A stretch of 64,000 nucleotides of DNA, taken from assembly GCA_014773175.1 (NCBI GenBank), contig VXCM01001270.1, positions 177,458-241,457 on the forward strand, written 5' to 3'. The position numbers and the translations under genes are program-made. This document shows positions 13,491 through 27,275 of the stretch, piece after piece. The stretch comes from Lucifuga dentata (lineage: Eukaryota; Chordata; Actinopteri; Ophidiiformes; Bythitidae). Within the stretch, counting starts at the first letter, position 1. Every line of letters starts with the position of its first letter. The notes under the pieces are model-generated. The model did not search any database, was not told where the DNA came from, and saw only the letters and a program-made list of their open reading frames with translations.

Positions 13491-13589
13491 CGTTCCCAGG
13501 GTCCTATGTTCCCCAGCTCTATATAGCACAATAGAGCACATAATGGGTTAACAGAATATTGAATTGTGGAACATAGGACTCTGGGAACA
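13491..13589. mobile_element. short inverted-repeat element (about 99 bp)
   Basis: The arm at 13491-13512 (CGTTCCCAGGGTCCTATGTT and two more bases) is matched by its inverse at 13568-13589 (20 of 22). They surround an AT-rich centre. This looks like a very short fish MITE, and its transcript would form a long hairpin. Confidence 0.6.
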
Positions 13590-16500
13590 TAGATATGCTC
13601 CCTTGTCAGTTAGCCAGCTTCATTCTGTCACTATTGAAATTTTGAAAATGGACTGAGCTAGTTGATACTATCAAACTGTGAAACAACAATGCTAGCTAAA
13701 GCCACAGACATTTGAACAGCATCTCCAAAGTGAATAAGGGTTCATTTAAGCCAACTGTGTGATACTGCTAATGGCCTTAAACAACACTCGTGAAATCCCT
13801 TAGTTTATCCCTATCCCTATACAATGCCACCTGCTCCATTTTCACATCTTTGATTTATGTATCCCAGCTGTTGCAAGGCCTGTGTCATCCAAATACAGAT
13901 GATCACAGTAATGGTGAACTTGAATGGACTGTAATTGCCTCCTGTGGGATGTTGCTAGTAAATGCTCAGTGAAATGGCTTTGGAAGGAACAAAAAACCCT
14001 CCAAATCCAGGTTCTTTGATGGTGGGGAACCAACAAATACACCAAACCACAAAAGCACTCCAGTCTAGCTGTAAAGATCAGACAGAACAATTTATTAGGT
14101 TAGAGATTCACCTCATATCATTTCTGAGTGCAGACAAGATGTGTGTCCTTGTGGAAAACAATCTTGCCAAGGTGTACCGAAGAGAACAAACTGAACAGGA
14201 GAAAATAAGCACAACGGCGGGCCCCTACAGTGAGAAAAATGGAGTGTGTGCTTGACATCACAGAAAGACAGTTGTTCACTTTCTCAGCTTTACAACCATC
14301 TCTGCACCATTGACCACTGCACTGCTTGGACAGTTATGATTCTTGGAGAGAATCTTAGGACTTCCCATTTGTCTCCATACAGTCTTGGTTGACATGACAA
14401 ATTTGCAGGATTTTTATCTGTTTTTTTGTTGTTGTTGTTTTTTTTTTTTTTTTNTTTTTTTTTTTTTTTGAATCATACTTCAGCAGATACATCAACTGCA
14501 TGAAGGACACAACAACATACTGATTTTTGAGACACATGAGTTGGAGACTTAAGGGTTTACTTTTGAAGGGCATTCTGGTTCTGTCCAGGTTTCTTTAGCA
14601 AATGAACAACATTCAATTGCAAATGTTAATACATACCCATAGGTCTTGTTGCCCAATTTTGATTCAATTGCCTATAACCTCTTTACATCTTTATTAAATG
14701 GCACATATCCTATCATCGTTGACACAGTTTAGACCTAATAACATGAGTATGCAAACAAGGGTTTACTTTCCAAGACAGGGGTACATAAAATTCTGCAAAT
14801 GAGATAAGGAATAGCTATACAATCTATTGGTCTCTGAAGGTGGAGAATAAGGATCAGAGCACCTGTAGTGTGGGCATGTGCATCAATGATTTCTGCTACA
14901 CATGCAAACAAAGTTGGAGTGTTGTACTTTATGACCTGCATATCAGAATGGCAGGGAAATTTTCATCTGTATGTTTAGATGACATTCATATTGGCAAATT
15001 TCAGACGTGTATCAGATTAACGTCCACAAAACAGATCTGAAAATATCGGATTCTATGTGTTTCTTTACTGTTTGCATGTTCACAACAGATATCTGATATA
15101 TGCACATGTGAACAAAAGATCTGAATTAGGTAACTTGTACCTGGTGGTGTAAATGAAGCATTCAAAACATGAGTGCAATTCAGATGAGATTTCTTTCTCT
15201 TTTGCATAAACAGCTATGCTAAAAATCAGTGTTGTTTTTTTCTATTACAATAAAGTAACAGGAATCACTGAGGAGCCACACAGATATTTACACATGACAT
15301 CACCCTTAGAAACCATCTGTCCAAAAAAAGGGCTTTGTCAGGCAGCTGAATGCAGGAATTGGCAGCTTCTCTAGCAGAAACCATGTAATTGCACACAGCT
15401 GTGACTTGTTGCTCTGATGGGCTCACTTTCCTTTCAGCCAACACTTAATTGCCACCCTGCTTGGCACACATTTGTAGCACCATGCACATAAAACCAATTT
15501 TTTTAATGGGTTTTCACTTGTTAGAATAATGAGAATGAATTAAAAATGTTACAGCTCAATGGTAAAAAAAAAAAAAAAAAAAAGAAAAAAAAGTCAAAAA
15601 TGTCAAAGGGTTAGACGAAATTTTAATCTGTAGCTGTGGCACATGACTCTGTTTCTTAAGGCTTCAAGTGCTTGTGTTCAGGGGTGTGTGGGTACATGTG
15701 ATTGCAGGTGGTGCAACAATGTTGCCTTTAGAAACAGAATCACTGAACATTTATTTTGTGTCTCAAATAAGCCCCTTAAGATAGAAAAATCACTGGGTTA
15801 CTTGAGACTGAAGACTTTAGTGACCTGAGAATCTAAACTGAATTAGCCTCGAGTCAGCTGATGCTAGTCTGACTTGTACTTTACTGCTTGTCATATACAT
15901 AGTACATGTCTCCTTTCAGGGCTCTTTGCAGATGAGCACAGCTAATTTTGCACATTTAGAAAGTGTTACAAAAGAAGGAACAAGCACACTTACTGAGCTT
16001 TTATACAGATAATTACCTAATTAAGGGCCTGCAAGCCCACACAGGTGTTTTCAATTGTTTTGGTTAATTGGTGGAAATTGGATGGAGGAGATAATGCTGA
16101 CAGCACCAAACTCCAAATTACTTTGAAAGGTGTGAATTGTCTAAACACATTCAACAAATTTATCAGGAGAGTCAGTGAGTTGTACACCCCCACACAGTCC
16201 TGAGATGAGCTCTAATCAGCCAGAACACTGAATGTGCACGTACCTGTGCAGGTGTTCCATGTGTGTGTCTACTGCTTTTAGAAGACAAAAAAACAAAAGA
16301 GGCCAATAAAGGAAAAAAATGTTTCTGCTGTAGATGGAGGTCATGTTTCCAGTCCTGAAATTTGATCTCTCAGGGTTCAGTGAAGTTTGGTGAAAAATTA
16401 GACCACGCAGAATTTATTCAGGGGAAAATGTTTGATCTTTTATCCCATTTTCCCATGAGTGACTACAAGAACTGAATGAAGAATGAAAAGAGTTTGTCAT

Positions 16501-17854
16501 ACCTATTATGTGTATTTTGTTACTGATCTGGATGCAGATCAGATTCCAAAGTTCAATACATTTTCTTATTTTAAAAACCATTTAGAGGATTGTACAGCTT
16601 TAGTGGAGGGGTGCACTCTACTTTTTAGCTTTGTTCATGTTTTGGGAGAATATCTGCAGATTTTTCAGCTGATAGTTTTCCCTGCTGTACAAAGTTACAT
16701 CACCCTCACCATGGAATTTCCCACAGAGAGAATAACAAATGCTGACATTTCTTTTTTTTTTTTTTTTTTTTTTGTCTGAGATTGTTACCCATCATCTACT
16801 TGCAATTCAGGGCACAACAGAATCATGAAATAAATAAAATGGGATTACAGAATCGAAGCAAAGCACGAAGGAGTAATCTCTGCTGTGTGGATATAATGTA
16901 AAAGCAAACAGAAAAAAAGTAGCAACTTCTTCTGTACGATAGCAACCACTTACTGAGAACAATAGATATGGCCTGTACCATACACCATACTGTAGTCACA
17001 TAGTGACCTAGTCTTGCCATAAATCTGAGGGACAATTTAAAAAAGGTTTTACAGAGGCTTGTTCACCCGCACAAAAGTGGTGAGACCTCTAGTCTCAGGC
17101 CTGGTTGGATTTACTGCTCAGCTTTCATTGATTTTCTTCATCTCAGCAGCCAAGCAGCATTTTTTAATAAATCTTGTAACTCAATGAAACAAGAGTAGCC
17201 CAAGTGATCCTCGCTAGACACCTCTGTCAATCTGTCAGCTCCATGGAATCCCTACAACACTGAGAAAGTTCATTATATTTCTACAATTTTGTGAATGATA
17301 CAGGTATCACCTTAACATTCTTTCTAACATTGTACCTGCTTTAACATTGATATGACATGATCTGTACTGATACAGTGCATAAAAATATGACAAAAGGGTA
17401 AATGCTTTAAAAAGCATTTCTATAATCCAGGACAAGAGAATGATACAGATTCACATGTGGAACTGTGACCCACTGATGTGCATCGCTTGTTAGGATTTGC
17501 ATGATGACAAAAAGTAAGATATGAAACTTAAGTCGTCAGTTAGGAAAGATTCAAATCCATGACAAACAAAAGGTGATTTCATGTTCAGGCCACATGAGAA
17601 CTGAACACAGCGCCAGATCATTACATGAATACAAATTTCAGTTGATCTCTTTGCATGAATAATGTATACATGCAGAGAGATGGAGACTCTGGTTTGAGAC
17701 CGGACACAGTGCCTCAAACAAAACACAGGCAGAGAACGGAGAATGAGTACAACTGGAGAGTTCTGCATCACATTTTGATGATGAGTTGAGATTTTAATCA
17801 AACAACCAATCAGTCTAGAACTTGATTCATACATTTTCCCTTTAGGATCTCCTG

Positions 17855-18527
17855 AATTGGGTTAGGGTTAGTATAGGTTTATGGTAGGTTGGGTTTTATA
17901 AATGGAAGGATTCTCCCAGTATGTGCACACAGGTTGTACACCCACAACAAGAGGGGAAAAAGAAGGGACTTTGGGCCCTCTATTGAAAGTGTGGGGGTCA
18001 CAGGCCAAAGGATGGTTTGGAAGGAAAAGTTATAGATGGGGTTATGGTCTGTTATGGTCTGGTCTCAGTCATCCTATTGAGTGTTAAGGGATCTCGGGCT
18101 GTAAGAGTTTGGGAGGTTGGAGTATGGTTATGGTTGGAGTTAGGGATGGGTTTGGGGTTAGATTATAATGATGATTACTCAGATCATCAAGTGATGAGAT
18201 ACAGCCACCAAATTTGGCATCTGGGGGTTTAAGGGGACCCCATTTTTTTCTATAATAGTCCCAAGTCAATAGAAAATTGAAAAGTATGGGCTCCCGTAGA
18301 CACCTCATTATAAATTTTAGAGTTTGGACCCCGAATACTTCACCCAGAAAGTAAGAAGTATGTTTCAGCCCTCCAGGATCACTGCAGTGAAGTCTGGTAG
18401 GGTAACTCTTTGGATCATATACTAAATGTGGATCCCACATAAAATATATATTAGTGTAGAGGCTGCATATTGATTTTGAAAACTGACTTCCAAAACTAGT
18501 AGAGTTAGGGTTGGGGTTAGGGTTAAA
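17855..18527. repeat. stretch bounded by short telomere-like GGGTTA words
   Basis: GGGTTAGGGTTAG at 17860-17872 and GTTAGGGTTGGGGTTAGGGT at 18504-18523 bracket 630 bases of unassigned sequence. The words are few and imperfect. They may be part of a fish repeat family rather than true interstitial telomere. Confidence 0.4.
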
Positions 18528-19211
18528 ATCTAATCATTTTCTATTTGCATTAGTGTGATTATGTTTGTTAAAACTTTGTACTCACAAGTTACTGTTTTTT
18601 TTATGTCGTAATTTTTCAGGCTAATTTTTGAGAAATAAGTAAAATACAGTACATTATCCTAAAAAAGTACATTTTGTCTAATGCTATCACTTTTTTCTAA
18701 ACATTTGTAAGTCATAAACATCTGTGGTATTTAACAATAGGATATTCACTTGATATATAACAACAGTGTCAGGGATATGAAATATAACACGTCCTGTGGT
18801 GGCTTTATTTGTATGAGAAAGTACTTTATAAGTCGACTTACAGATCAATGAATCATAAAAATGCTGCAGAAACCCTGCACATTAATACATTTTTGTTCAG
18901 TTTGAGCATACTTAAACTTTGACTGATTAACTATTCAGAACCTCATCATGATACAGCTTTCAAAATTTACAGAAAAATGCTTTTCCTCCATAGCTATGAG
19001 CTATTAGTTATTCATTACAGCACACATTTTAAATATGTATTAACTGAAATATGTGCAGCATGTTTTTTATGATATAGTTTACACTCAAGAACACCTCATG
19101 CTAAAGCAACAGAGATTTCTTTCTGTGCAATATCACATGTATCCCATATCTCACTGTAGCTCATGCTCATGTGATGTGCTTTGTGAGCAATTTTAATTAA
19201 AACACACCCAG

Positions 19212-19466
19212 TGGAACCACACGTCACACCCTTTATGTTAACTGTAACCAACACTTGAACTCCTGTGGTGAACGGAGATGTAAGGTCCTGCAGTTATCTA
19301 TGGATTTTTTTTTAAATCATCAATTTATCATAAGTATGACATGGAACCAAACGTCACACCCTTCATGTTCACTGTAACCAACACTTGAACTCCTATGGTG
19401 AATGTACACGTAAGGTCCTGCAGTTATCTATGGATTTTTTTAACTCTTCAATTTATCATTAGTATA
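19212..19466 (+). repeat. tandem duplication, two units of about 130 bp
   Basis: The unit starting TGGAACCACACGTCACACCC (19212-19341) is followed directly by a second copy starting TGGAACCAAACGTCACACCC (19342 to about 19466). Both contain the exact word AAGGTCCTGCAGTTATCTAT. By eye about nine tenths of the bases agree, with one small indel. Confidence 0.85.
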
Positions 19467-19567
19467 TACAGTATATTTTCTAAATGATCAAACTGTTTTC
19501 TGAGCTGTGAAAACTCTGCTGAAATATCTGTCCAAATAAATATTCTACTGTTAAGTCAGAAATATTT

Positions 19568-19606
19568 GGGGAGGGGTTAAGGGGGTGGGNGGGGGTGGGG
19601 GGGGTC
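19568..19606 (+). repeat. G-rich run with quadruplex potential and an N
   Basis: Successive runs GGGG, GGGG, GGGGG, GGG, N, GGGGG and GGGGGGGG are separated by 1-4 bases. This fits a G-quadruplex pattern and explains the assembly break at 19590. Confidence 0.8.
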
Positions 19607-19890
19607 CTATTATTGAGATAAATTCACTTTTTCTATTGCAAATAAGTGCAGTGTATTTGTCTTTAATGTAGTAATACATATTTCTATAAAGATGTCATTG
19701 CATTGCTTTGGAAACAACTACAAACTATCCTTTGTATTAGCAGAACTTATTAAAATGTAAAGTTAGGTTTAGGATTGTGTATAATAGGCAATTTGAGAGT
19801 TTAAAGTATAGGATTTGATCACACTATCAGTTTACAATGATTATGGCATCAAGTTAAAATCCATTTTGTTTTGCTGTATCACCTTTGCTG

Positions 19891-19891
<1 letters not shown>

Positions 19892-19943
<52 letters not shown>
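19892..19943 (+). repeat. (TAA)n microsatellite
   Basis: About 17 TAA units. On the minus strand it yields an artificial poly-Tyr frame. Confidence 0.95.
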
Positions 19944-19944
<1 letters not shown>

Positions 19945-22411
19945 CTGCTGCAGATTTTCTTTTCGTGAAAGCAGCTAATAGAGAATAACTGCAAAGGGTG
20001 TGTGTGTGTGTGTTTGTGTAAGACAGAAGACAGATGGCTGAGTTAAAAAAAATCGCCAAGCACTCAGTGTATCAGTTGCTGGCGTCAGCTATCCCTACGG
20101 CTCCATCCATGTCTGTTCATTCACTGTATAATACAGAGAAATTCAGGCATGGAGATGGAAGCCCTTAATTGAATCTCCACTCATGTAAGACTTGATTTGG
20201 GGCGAGGGGGCATCCCTGTCTTGCACTCTTTCCAAATATACAGAGCAAGCAGAAAGACCCCAGTCCACTTTTTTTTTGCCACAATATAAGTGATGATGAT
20301 GATAATGATAATGAAGCTTTTCCTCATGGCCACTTTAGCTCTGTGATTCATGCTGCTGATCTGTACAGCTCGCGTATTCATGCTACTGATATTTCTAACA
20401 AATCTTATTAGAAATAATGATCATCAACAATTGTAACATCAAGCAAATGTGATGTTCTGTTGTGTCCAGCTACTCTGTTGTTACTGTCTTGTTTCTACAT
20501 GTTTTTGCTTCTATATGTATCACTTAAAGTTACAATCTGTGACCCCAATCTAAACAAAGGGTCATGACACTTCAAAAACAAAAAAATCTAAAACACAGGA
20601 TTAGAAGACATAATCATAATCACTCTCAAATAGGCTGATGTGTCTTTTAATTAAGGGGCAATGAAATCTGAATTGTTAATGTTTTGTGATGTATTAAAAG
20701 TTTGTTTACAGCATTAATGATTGTAAACAAAGCAGGCTTGTGTTTTACATTATGATCAGTTGACAGAAAATGATGTTTGTTTAGTTATGAATTGGAATTT
20801 AACTCCAATTTTAAGGAAAAAATTAAGGCTTGGGGCTTTAAAGACACACTCGCTCCCATTATATTTGCAACAACATCAAAAGCAAGTTGCAGTTGTGATA
20901 TGCAGCCTGAAGGCACTAATCCACTTTACACAGCGCTATAAAATGCTAATTTTGGCATGGGCTCTGCAGACTATTTTCAGCATCGCATTAATATGCGGAG
21001 CCATTTGGTTGGAGTTGGCAAAGACCCCTAGAAAATGTTTGAAGGCTTTGCTTTCCCTCTGGTCAGTATAAAGACAATGTTCACAATGAGCAAAAAGTAA
21101 AATGATGTCATTTCTGAATGTTAAAGTGAATTACAATGCAGAAGGAATGTTATAGGCAATTTCAATATCAAGCACATCGGCAGCAAGAACACTGCAGCTG
21201 CCTTGATTTCAACCACCTAAATTCATCTGCTGTCACTTTTTTCTTGTACTCCTTCCAAATTTGAAAGTTTAGAAGAAGGGATTTTCACTCCTATTAACCC
21301 TCATCCAGTCCTCCAGTTCATCGTTTAGCCCCAGTCTAGGCCGTGCTCTCCTGTCTGCCATCTTCTTTATATCTCTCTGCTCTGACCTTGTCATATCTGG
21401 TCTTGAATCTTTTTCCTTCTGGCTCGCCAAGGCTGCAGTGATTTTCTGCTTCAAGTCAGAACGGCAAACTCACTACGCATCACATGTAAACTGAAAAGTC
21501 ATTTCCTTAAGAAATACAGCACTTCCTTACCCTGTTCTTTATGAACCATACAAAATCTCCCTTACTCAATGCATTTAGCTGATTTTGATTTTCTTTTCTG
21601 TAAATTTTCTTTTTCCTGTAAATAGTCAGTGGTCGCAGACTCTACAGTTGATTCTTAAACCCACCTATGGGTTGCATGTCATTGTAAATGAGGGTTTATA
21701 GCAGTATCTACTACACAGAGCCACCAGTCATTCATCTACTTGCATGTAAATTGCTTTTGATCATCACAAAACAGACAGCTTAACCCTGCTTAATAATAAT
21801 TTATGTTTATAATGATCAATTAAGGCTTTTAGATGTTCATCAAGTACAATTGCCAAGCATTTCCTGTTTCCAGCTTCTTGCTGTTTTGAAAATAATACTT
21901 TTGGGTTTTTTTTGTTTTTTGTTTTTTTTTTATTGTAGAGCAGATGTTGTCTTGAGTTCTGGGATAAGATGGCAATTTGTTACTGTTTCAACATTTTACT
22001 GTATCAAAAACTAGTTATTAGACAAATTTTAAACTCTAATGACTATGTAAAAACACCTTATGTTAGCATAGGAGAACAGGTGATCGGGCCACTGAAATGA
22101 ACATATTCAACAGCATAAATTTTTGAAGCACAAAGTTTAATGTGGCTGCAGACAGTTACACTGTTCTCACTGTGGTGTTGAGGATTGGCATCTATTAATT
22201 ACTTTATCAGTCAATTTGTTTACTTGGTGGGGTGCAATTATAATGCTATTTGTCAAAACAAAGTGACATAACTGCTCCTGATTGGTCTAGAGCGGTTGTG
22301 CATCATCATATTTACTTGTTTTCTGTCACTCTGTCATAAGTGTCCTGTCTCGTATAGTTCTCTACAGCAGAGCCACAGCAACTCTTCGCTGCCCCACATA
22401 GCACGATACAG

Positions 22412-22512
22412 TACTTTTACATTCACATTTATAGCGTTTGGCAGATGCTCTTATCCAGAGCCACTTACACTGCTGAGTCTAACTCTACTGGGAGATGTGA
22501 CTGAAAGGTAGC
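22412..22512 (+). mobile_element. fragment of a common fish interspersed repeat
   Basis: TTTGGCAGATGCTCTTATCC followed by AGAGCCACTTACA is a very widespread teleost repeat word set. Only about 100 bases can be recognised here. Confidence 0.55.
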
Positions 22513-23831
22513 AGGAGTTATTCAGAAATGATCGCCAGATGGAAGACATTTCTGTCACACTTGCTTGGTTACTTAATGCATATAAGTAACCATGAACATA
22601 AGAACGTAGAAACACACTCTGCATGCAGACATAATTATGTGCTTGCTGTTGCAATCATTGCTAACCCTCCAGCCAATATAAGTTATTAAAGATGTTTTAC
22701 TGCTTTTACTGAAGTTACAAAAGCAAAACCCTTTGTAAAAGCAAACTGAGATATCAAGACATCAGAGAAATCAGACAGTTCGTACAAACTTTCTAAAATC
22801 CTGTAGTTTAAGACAGAACATGGATAAGTAAAGATAAATAAGCTTCTCGTTCATTACATTAGTGAACTTTTACAGCTAGCTTCAATTTAAATGGGCTCAA
22901 GTTTGTATATAGCGTCACGTATATCACCAGAACAGACAGGAAGTTATCGCTGAAACAATTAGTTGCTTCATTGATTAGTCAACCACCAGTTGATAACCAG
23001 CAGTTTTAATAAATCATTAATCATTTTATCAAATAAAAATGTCAAATACTTACTGGTTTCAGCTTTTGCAGTGTCAAGAATTGTTGCTTTTTTCTGTTTC
23101 ATATCATTGTAAACTGAATAACATCTTGTCAATTTATACAAAAAAGGACTAATTTGTAAAAAAGAAAAAAATCACTAGATTCATCCACGGTGAAAATAAT
23201 CTTTCGTAGCAGCCGTTTTCATTGGAAATCCCACCTCACCTTTCTGACAAGCCACTGTGCCGTCTTGTTGAGCACTTTGCAGCATGCCGACCTCCTTTGC
23301 AACAGTCAGCATGAGCTGCAGACCCCCAGTGTCCACTGTTACAGTCAAGTATAAATTAAGCAAAACATGTTGCAATTACTGAGAGCCTCTGTCACTCTAC
23401 TTTACACATTAAAACAACCATGCAATTATTTTCCCATGTTTTGTTCCTCTGTTGTGTTAGAGCAGGTTGCTGCTGTCATTTTGTCGGTTCTATAGAGGCC
23501 GATGATTGATTATCCCTCCATTTAAAGCTAAACCAGTTGGCCTCTTAATTTATGCCTCAGTCTATGTGCTGTTTCCCTGCTGTACTTCAACCAATCTAAC
23601 ATAGTTTTTAAAAAAGAAGCTTGAGGATTGTTTCATAAAGTGACAAACTGTAATTCTTAATCTTAAAGATAAAATACCCAACCCACCTACTAGCTAATGA
23701 AAATGAATGTAATGGTTGAAACCGTTATGTGTGAATTTTAATGGATCTACATTATAAATTGTCTTCAACACAGTTTCTCTAAAATAAAATTAGTGTCGCT
23801 GTTTGTACTGTTGTAGCTCTACTGCTGCAGG

Positions 23832-23958
23832 TTGGCTTCAGTATTTATGAATGGTTATGAATTCTTCCTGTGGGGGGTGTTATGAACTTGTCACNTTGGC
23901 TTCAGTATTTATGAATGGTTATGAATTCTTCCTGTGGGGGGTGTTATGAACTTGTCAC
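23832..23958 (+). repeat. exact 63-bp duplication around N (assembly artefact)
   Basis: 23832-23894 is repeated exactly at 23896-23958 with one N (23895) between. This is the pattern of two contig ends that overlap but were not merged. Confidence 0.9.
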
Positions 23959-25739
23959 ATACCATGCTGGCCTATTTATTTACGGTTCTTCCTGACTCTG
24001 TCTGTTCTCAATCAATTAATATAATTGTTGCATGTAAGAAACCATGAAAGAAAGCTGTTTAGTTTGGAAAAAATTCTTAATACCATGTGATAAAACATGA
24101 CTTACAACAGCCAAGTCACATATCAATCACTTCAATGGGAAGAAAAAAGGGATTCTACACACACAAACACATGTGCACACATACACCAACACACCCATTT
24201 GCCTTGTGTTTATTATTCTGGGCCTTCTGTGCATGAATCATTGCTCAGTAATATATTTCTGCATTTTTCATGCTCTTTTTCAGACTCTGAAATGAAAATA
24301 TATCACAGGGTGCAATGAAGTGGGTGTCAGGACACATGGCTGGGCGTGTGCAATGTGTGTCTGTGTGTACAAAGAAGCATCACGCAAAAGTGAAGAGGAC
24401 TCTCAGGTGTGAAATTAATCAATTCCAGGTTGTTCACAGTCTTGTTCACAGTAATGGTAGTGATAGACATTGTCACCGCTTCCAAAGGATAGTGTGTTTG
24501 TGTATGTTTTTCTTACACATGGGTGGGTAAATATTAATCCCACAATGCAATGACAATGGCGTCTGCACAATGCTTGCAGATTTGCTGGAAGCTGAAATGG
24601 ATATGTGACGTACATATTGCATACCAGTGTGTTGTTTTGCAACACTAAAGGTTGCAACATGGAGACGCTTGGCACTTGGCAATGTGTCTGACTGGACAAA
24701 AATGCCTGGAATCATGATGAAAATCTCATGAGGTGATGTACTGTTTGCTGCTGCTTGGTAAATAGCTCAAGGGTAGAACAGTGAAACACATCAACAAACC
24801 ATATGAGACAGAAACAGAAAGATACAGAGAGAAAGTGATCCATATCCACAGCTCATATACAGTAGGCGTACAGTCTGCTGGGGAATAAAGCAGAATTTTA
24901 ATATTTATCTCAAGCGGACACAGTATCTTTAAAGATAAACTTGAAGCTATGACTATGAATTGATTTATAAATCCATGTACAAAGTACAAAGGAAAATCAA
25001 AATAAAAAACTACAAAGGAAAATCAAACATAGTGCATCTTTCCATCACAAATGTTCAGTATGTAACTCTGTCTCCTAGAAATCATGTTTAATTTATATAC
25101 TACTAAAATGCATATAAAATCATGCATGTTTCTTAGACATAACAATTGCTGGATTATGTTTAAAGGATGATACCAGCATGTTTGAGTCAATATATATAAT
25201 CTGCATACATACTACGTTACTCAAAACCAGTTTCAAAAACATGAAACCATATTTAAGTTTTTCTGTTATGTTTTTCAATTCCCCTAATTTTTCAAATTCA
25301 AATGTTCAGATGATACACCCACCTTAAAATTCAGTGTTTCACCTTCCAACACTTATGCACAATAGTAGCAGGAATGGTCATTTTCTCAGTAAAAGCCTGC
25401 GACTATATTCTCTAGCAGATACATACATTATCTCCCGTGCAGCTCTGTGTTGGATCAGTTAAATAAAGTTACTTCGACAACAAACCTAATAGACATGTTG
25501 TTTGCTGTGATGGATTACATATCTTAAGCATGCTTCAGTCTCTGCAAGTAGATTTTAACATTGTACTGGGATGAACTAAAGTCAATGGCAGTCTGGAAAG
25601 TAACAAAGCAATTAAAAGCACTTGGTTAAAAATATACGCTGACTTGCTGTCTAGTCTGGGCATAAACCCCCATCTCCGGTGTCAAAGATCTGTCATTTCT
25701 GCACCAAACTTGTCCCTATGAATTTATCTGCAGGATATG

Positions 25740-26200
25740 AAAGTCACCCAACTTCCTGATTTAGAAAAACAAATTGCCAATTATTGTAATCTGAGACCAA
25801 TTACATTATGCTTGAAATGTAATTGAGAATGCATTTTAGTTGCATATGTAAATGCAATTGGCAGGAGATATCATGTAAACCAGCAGGCATTCCAAATAAT
25901 TTCCATACATGATGCCCCTGACTGTACTCCAAGTGCCCTATTCATCATCTGGGCATTAAAGTTGTATTCATCTGAAACAGCCAAGGTCACCATCAGATTT
26001 TCCATATATGAAACATTATGAGGGCTGTGCAGTATTAATAGAGGCTTAATGAGTATGATGAAAACAGCTGCAATAAATCAGATAGTGTAAAATATCAAGC
26101 AGCTCCTTGGAGACAACACATCAGAGTTTACAACAGAGGATGAGATTAATTTACATGCTGAGGAACATATCAGCAGAAAAATTGGAGGTAGTCTATTTCT
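25740..26200. promoter_or_regulatory. candidate conserved non-coding element in c14orf132 intron 1
   Basis: About 450 bases are free of simple repeats and transposon signatures and dense in homeodomain cores (ATTA/TAAT) and POU/octamer-like words. One example is TTGCATATGTAAATGCAA (25841-25858), an imperfect palindrome. This texture is typical of developmental enhancers in vertebrate gene deserts, but conservation was not tested. Confidence 0.25.
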
Positions 26201-27059
26201 AGCCTTCATTAGCAGATTTGAAAAATGAACTATCCAATTCCTAAATGTGGAAATGTGTTATATAGTCCAGGATAAAGTGACACTGTATTGTTGTAACTCA
26301 TTTTTATTGAGTTGTGACTAGATTTCATATTGTCACCTTAAAATGTTACTTGTTCTGTACAAAAAAAAAAAAAACCTTTTTTGTATCAAGCAGCAATAAC
26401 ATGTGATATAGCCTCAGTTCCCTTCCAGAGCGAACAAGTGAGCAAAAGGGAAAAAAGAGACCTTCCTTCTGCTTCAGGGCAGCTTTCTTTGAACAAACCC
26501 AAGGTCAGATTCAAAGAGTCAGACTCGGTACAACAGCAAGTTCAACTGCAGGTTTTTCTGCTCAGATATTTTTGTTAAATGTATTAACCCATCCTATGAA
26601 GGCTCCAGAGGGTTTAAAGTCCACATGAGGTGAAATGTAGCATATTTTGAAAAATTCTATCAACATTTCTGTGGTCCAAGAAGGTTAAAAAAAAGACAGA
26701 AAATTCACAAAACAACTAATACTATAATGGACAACTAATAATTTATTGGCCTAAAAACAAAGAAACCAACATAATAAACATAATATTTCTCCATAGTGAT
26801 TAAAGATACATCAAAACTTTTTTCATGCTACTGAATCAGCATCATCTCAGCTACACATTGGTGGTAGTGTTTCTGCATGTTTCTGCCCTGTTTGTTACTG
26901 TACAACAATTCTATTATTTTTCATATATTTTAGTGTACCAGATCCTGATCCTCATCTGGCTCAGGACCAAACTGCACCAAATGATAATCTATAGTAGGAT
27001 AAATATGATATTTTTTTTTTTTTTTTTTTTTTTTTAAGTCATTGAGATTATTGTATTGC

Positions 27060-27275
27060 TTTACGTTCAACGTTCAGAAAGCATTTTAAAAATTAGAAAA
27101 TTAAAAATTAAAAATTTATTTGGTTTTTCCCTGGGCCATGCAAGCCCCTCCCACCAGGCTTCACCAAGTTTCACCAAAACCAGCTCATAATCCTGCTGAC
27201 AAACAGGCAAAAAAAAAAAAAAAAAAAAAGCAATGTGGATGAAAACATAACCTCTTTGGTGGAGGTAATTATAGT
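27060..27275 (+). mobile_element. fragment of a common teleost interspersed repeat
   Basis: Words such as ACCAGCTCATAATCCTGCTG, GACAAACAGGCA and AACCTCTTTGGTGGAGGTAA match a widespread fish repeat that I recognise but cannot name. A 20-base A-run at 27210-27229 replaces the usual (CAAA)n stretch. Confidence 0.55.

Noticed and set aside
18084..18440. Minus-strand frame of 118 codons
   Set aside because: It lies in the segment bounded by telomere-like words, has repeat-derived ends and no known domain.
19841..20059. Minus-strand frame with a run of tyrosines
   Set aside because: It is the translation of the (TAA)n microsatellite.
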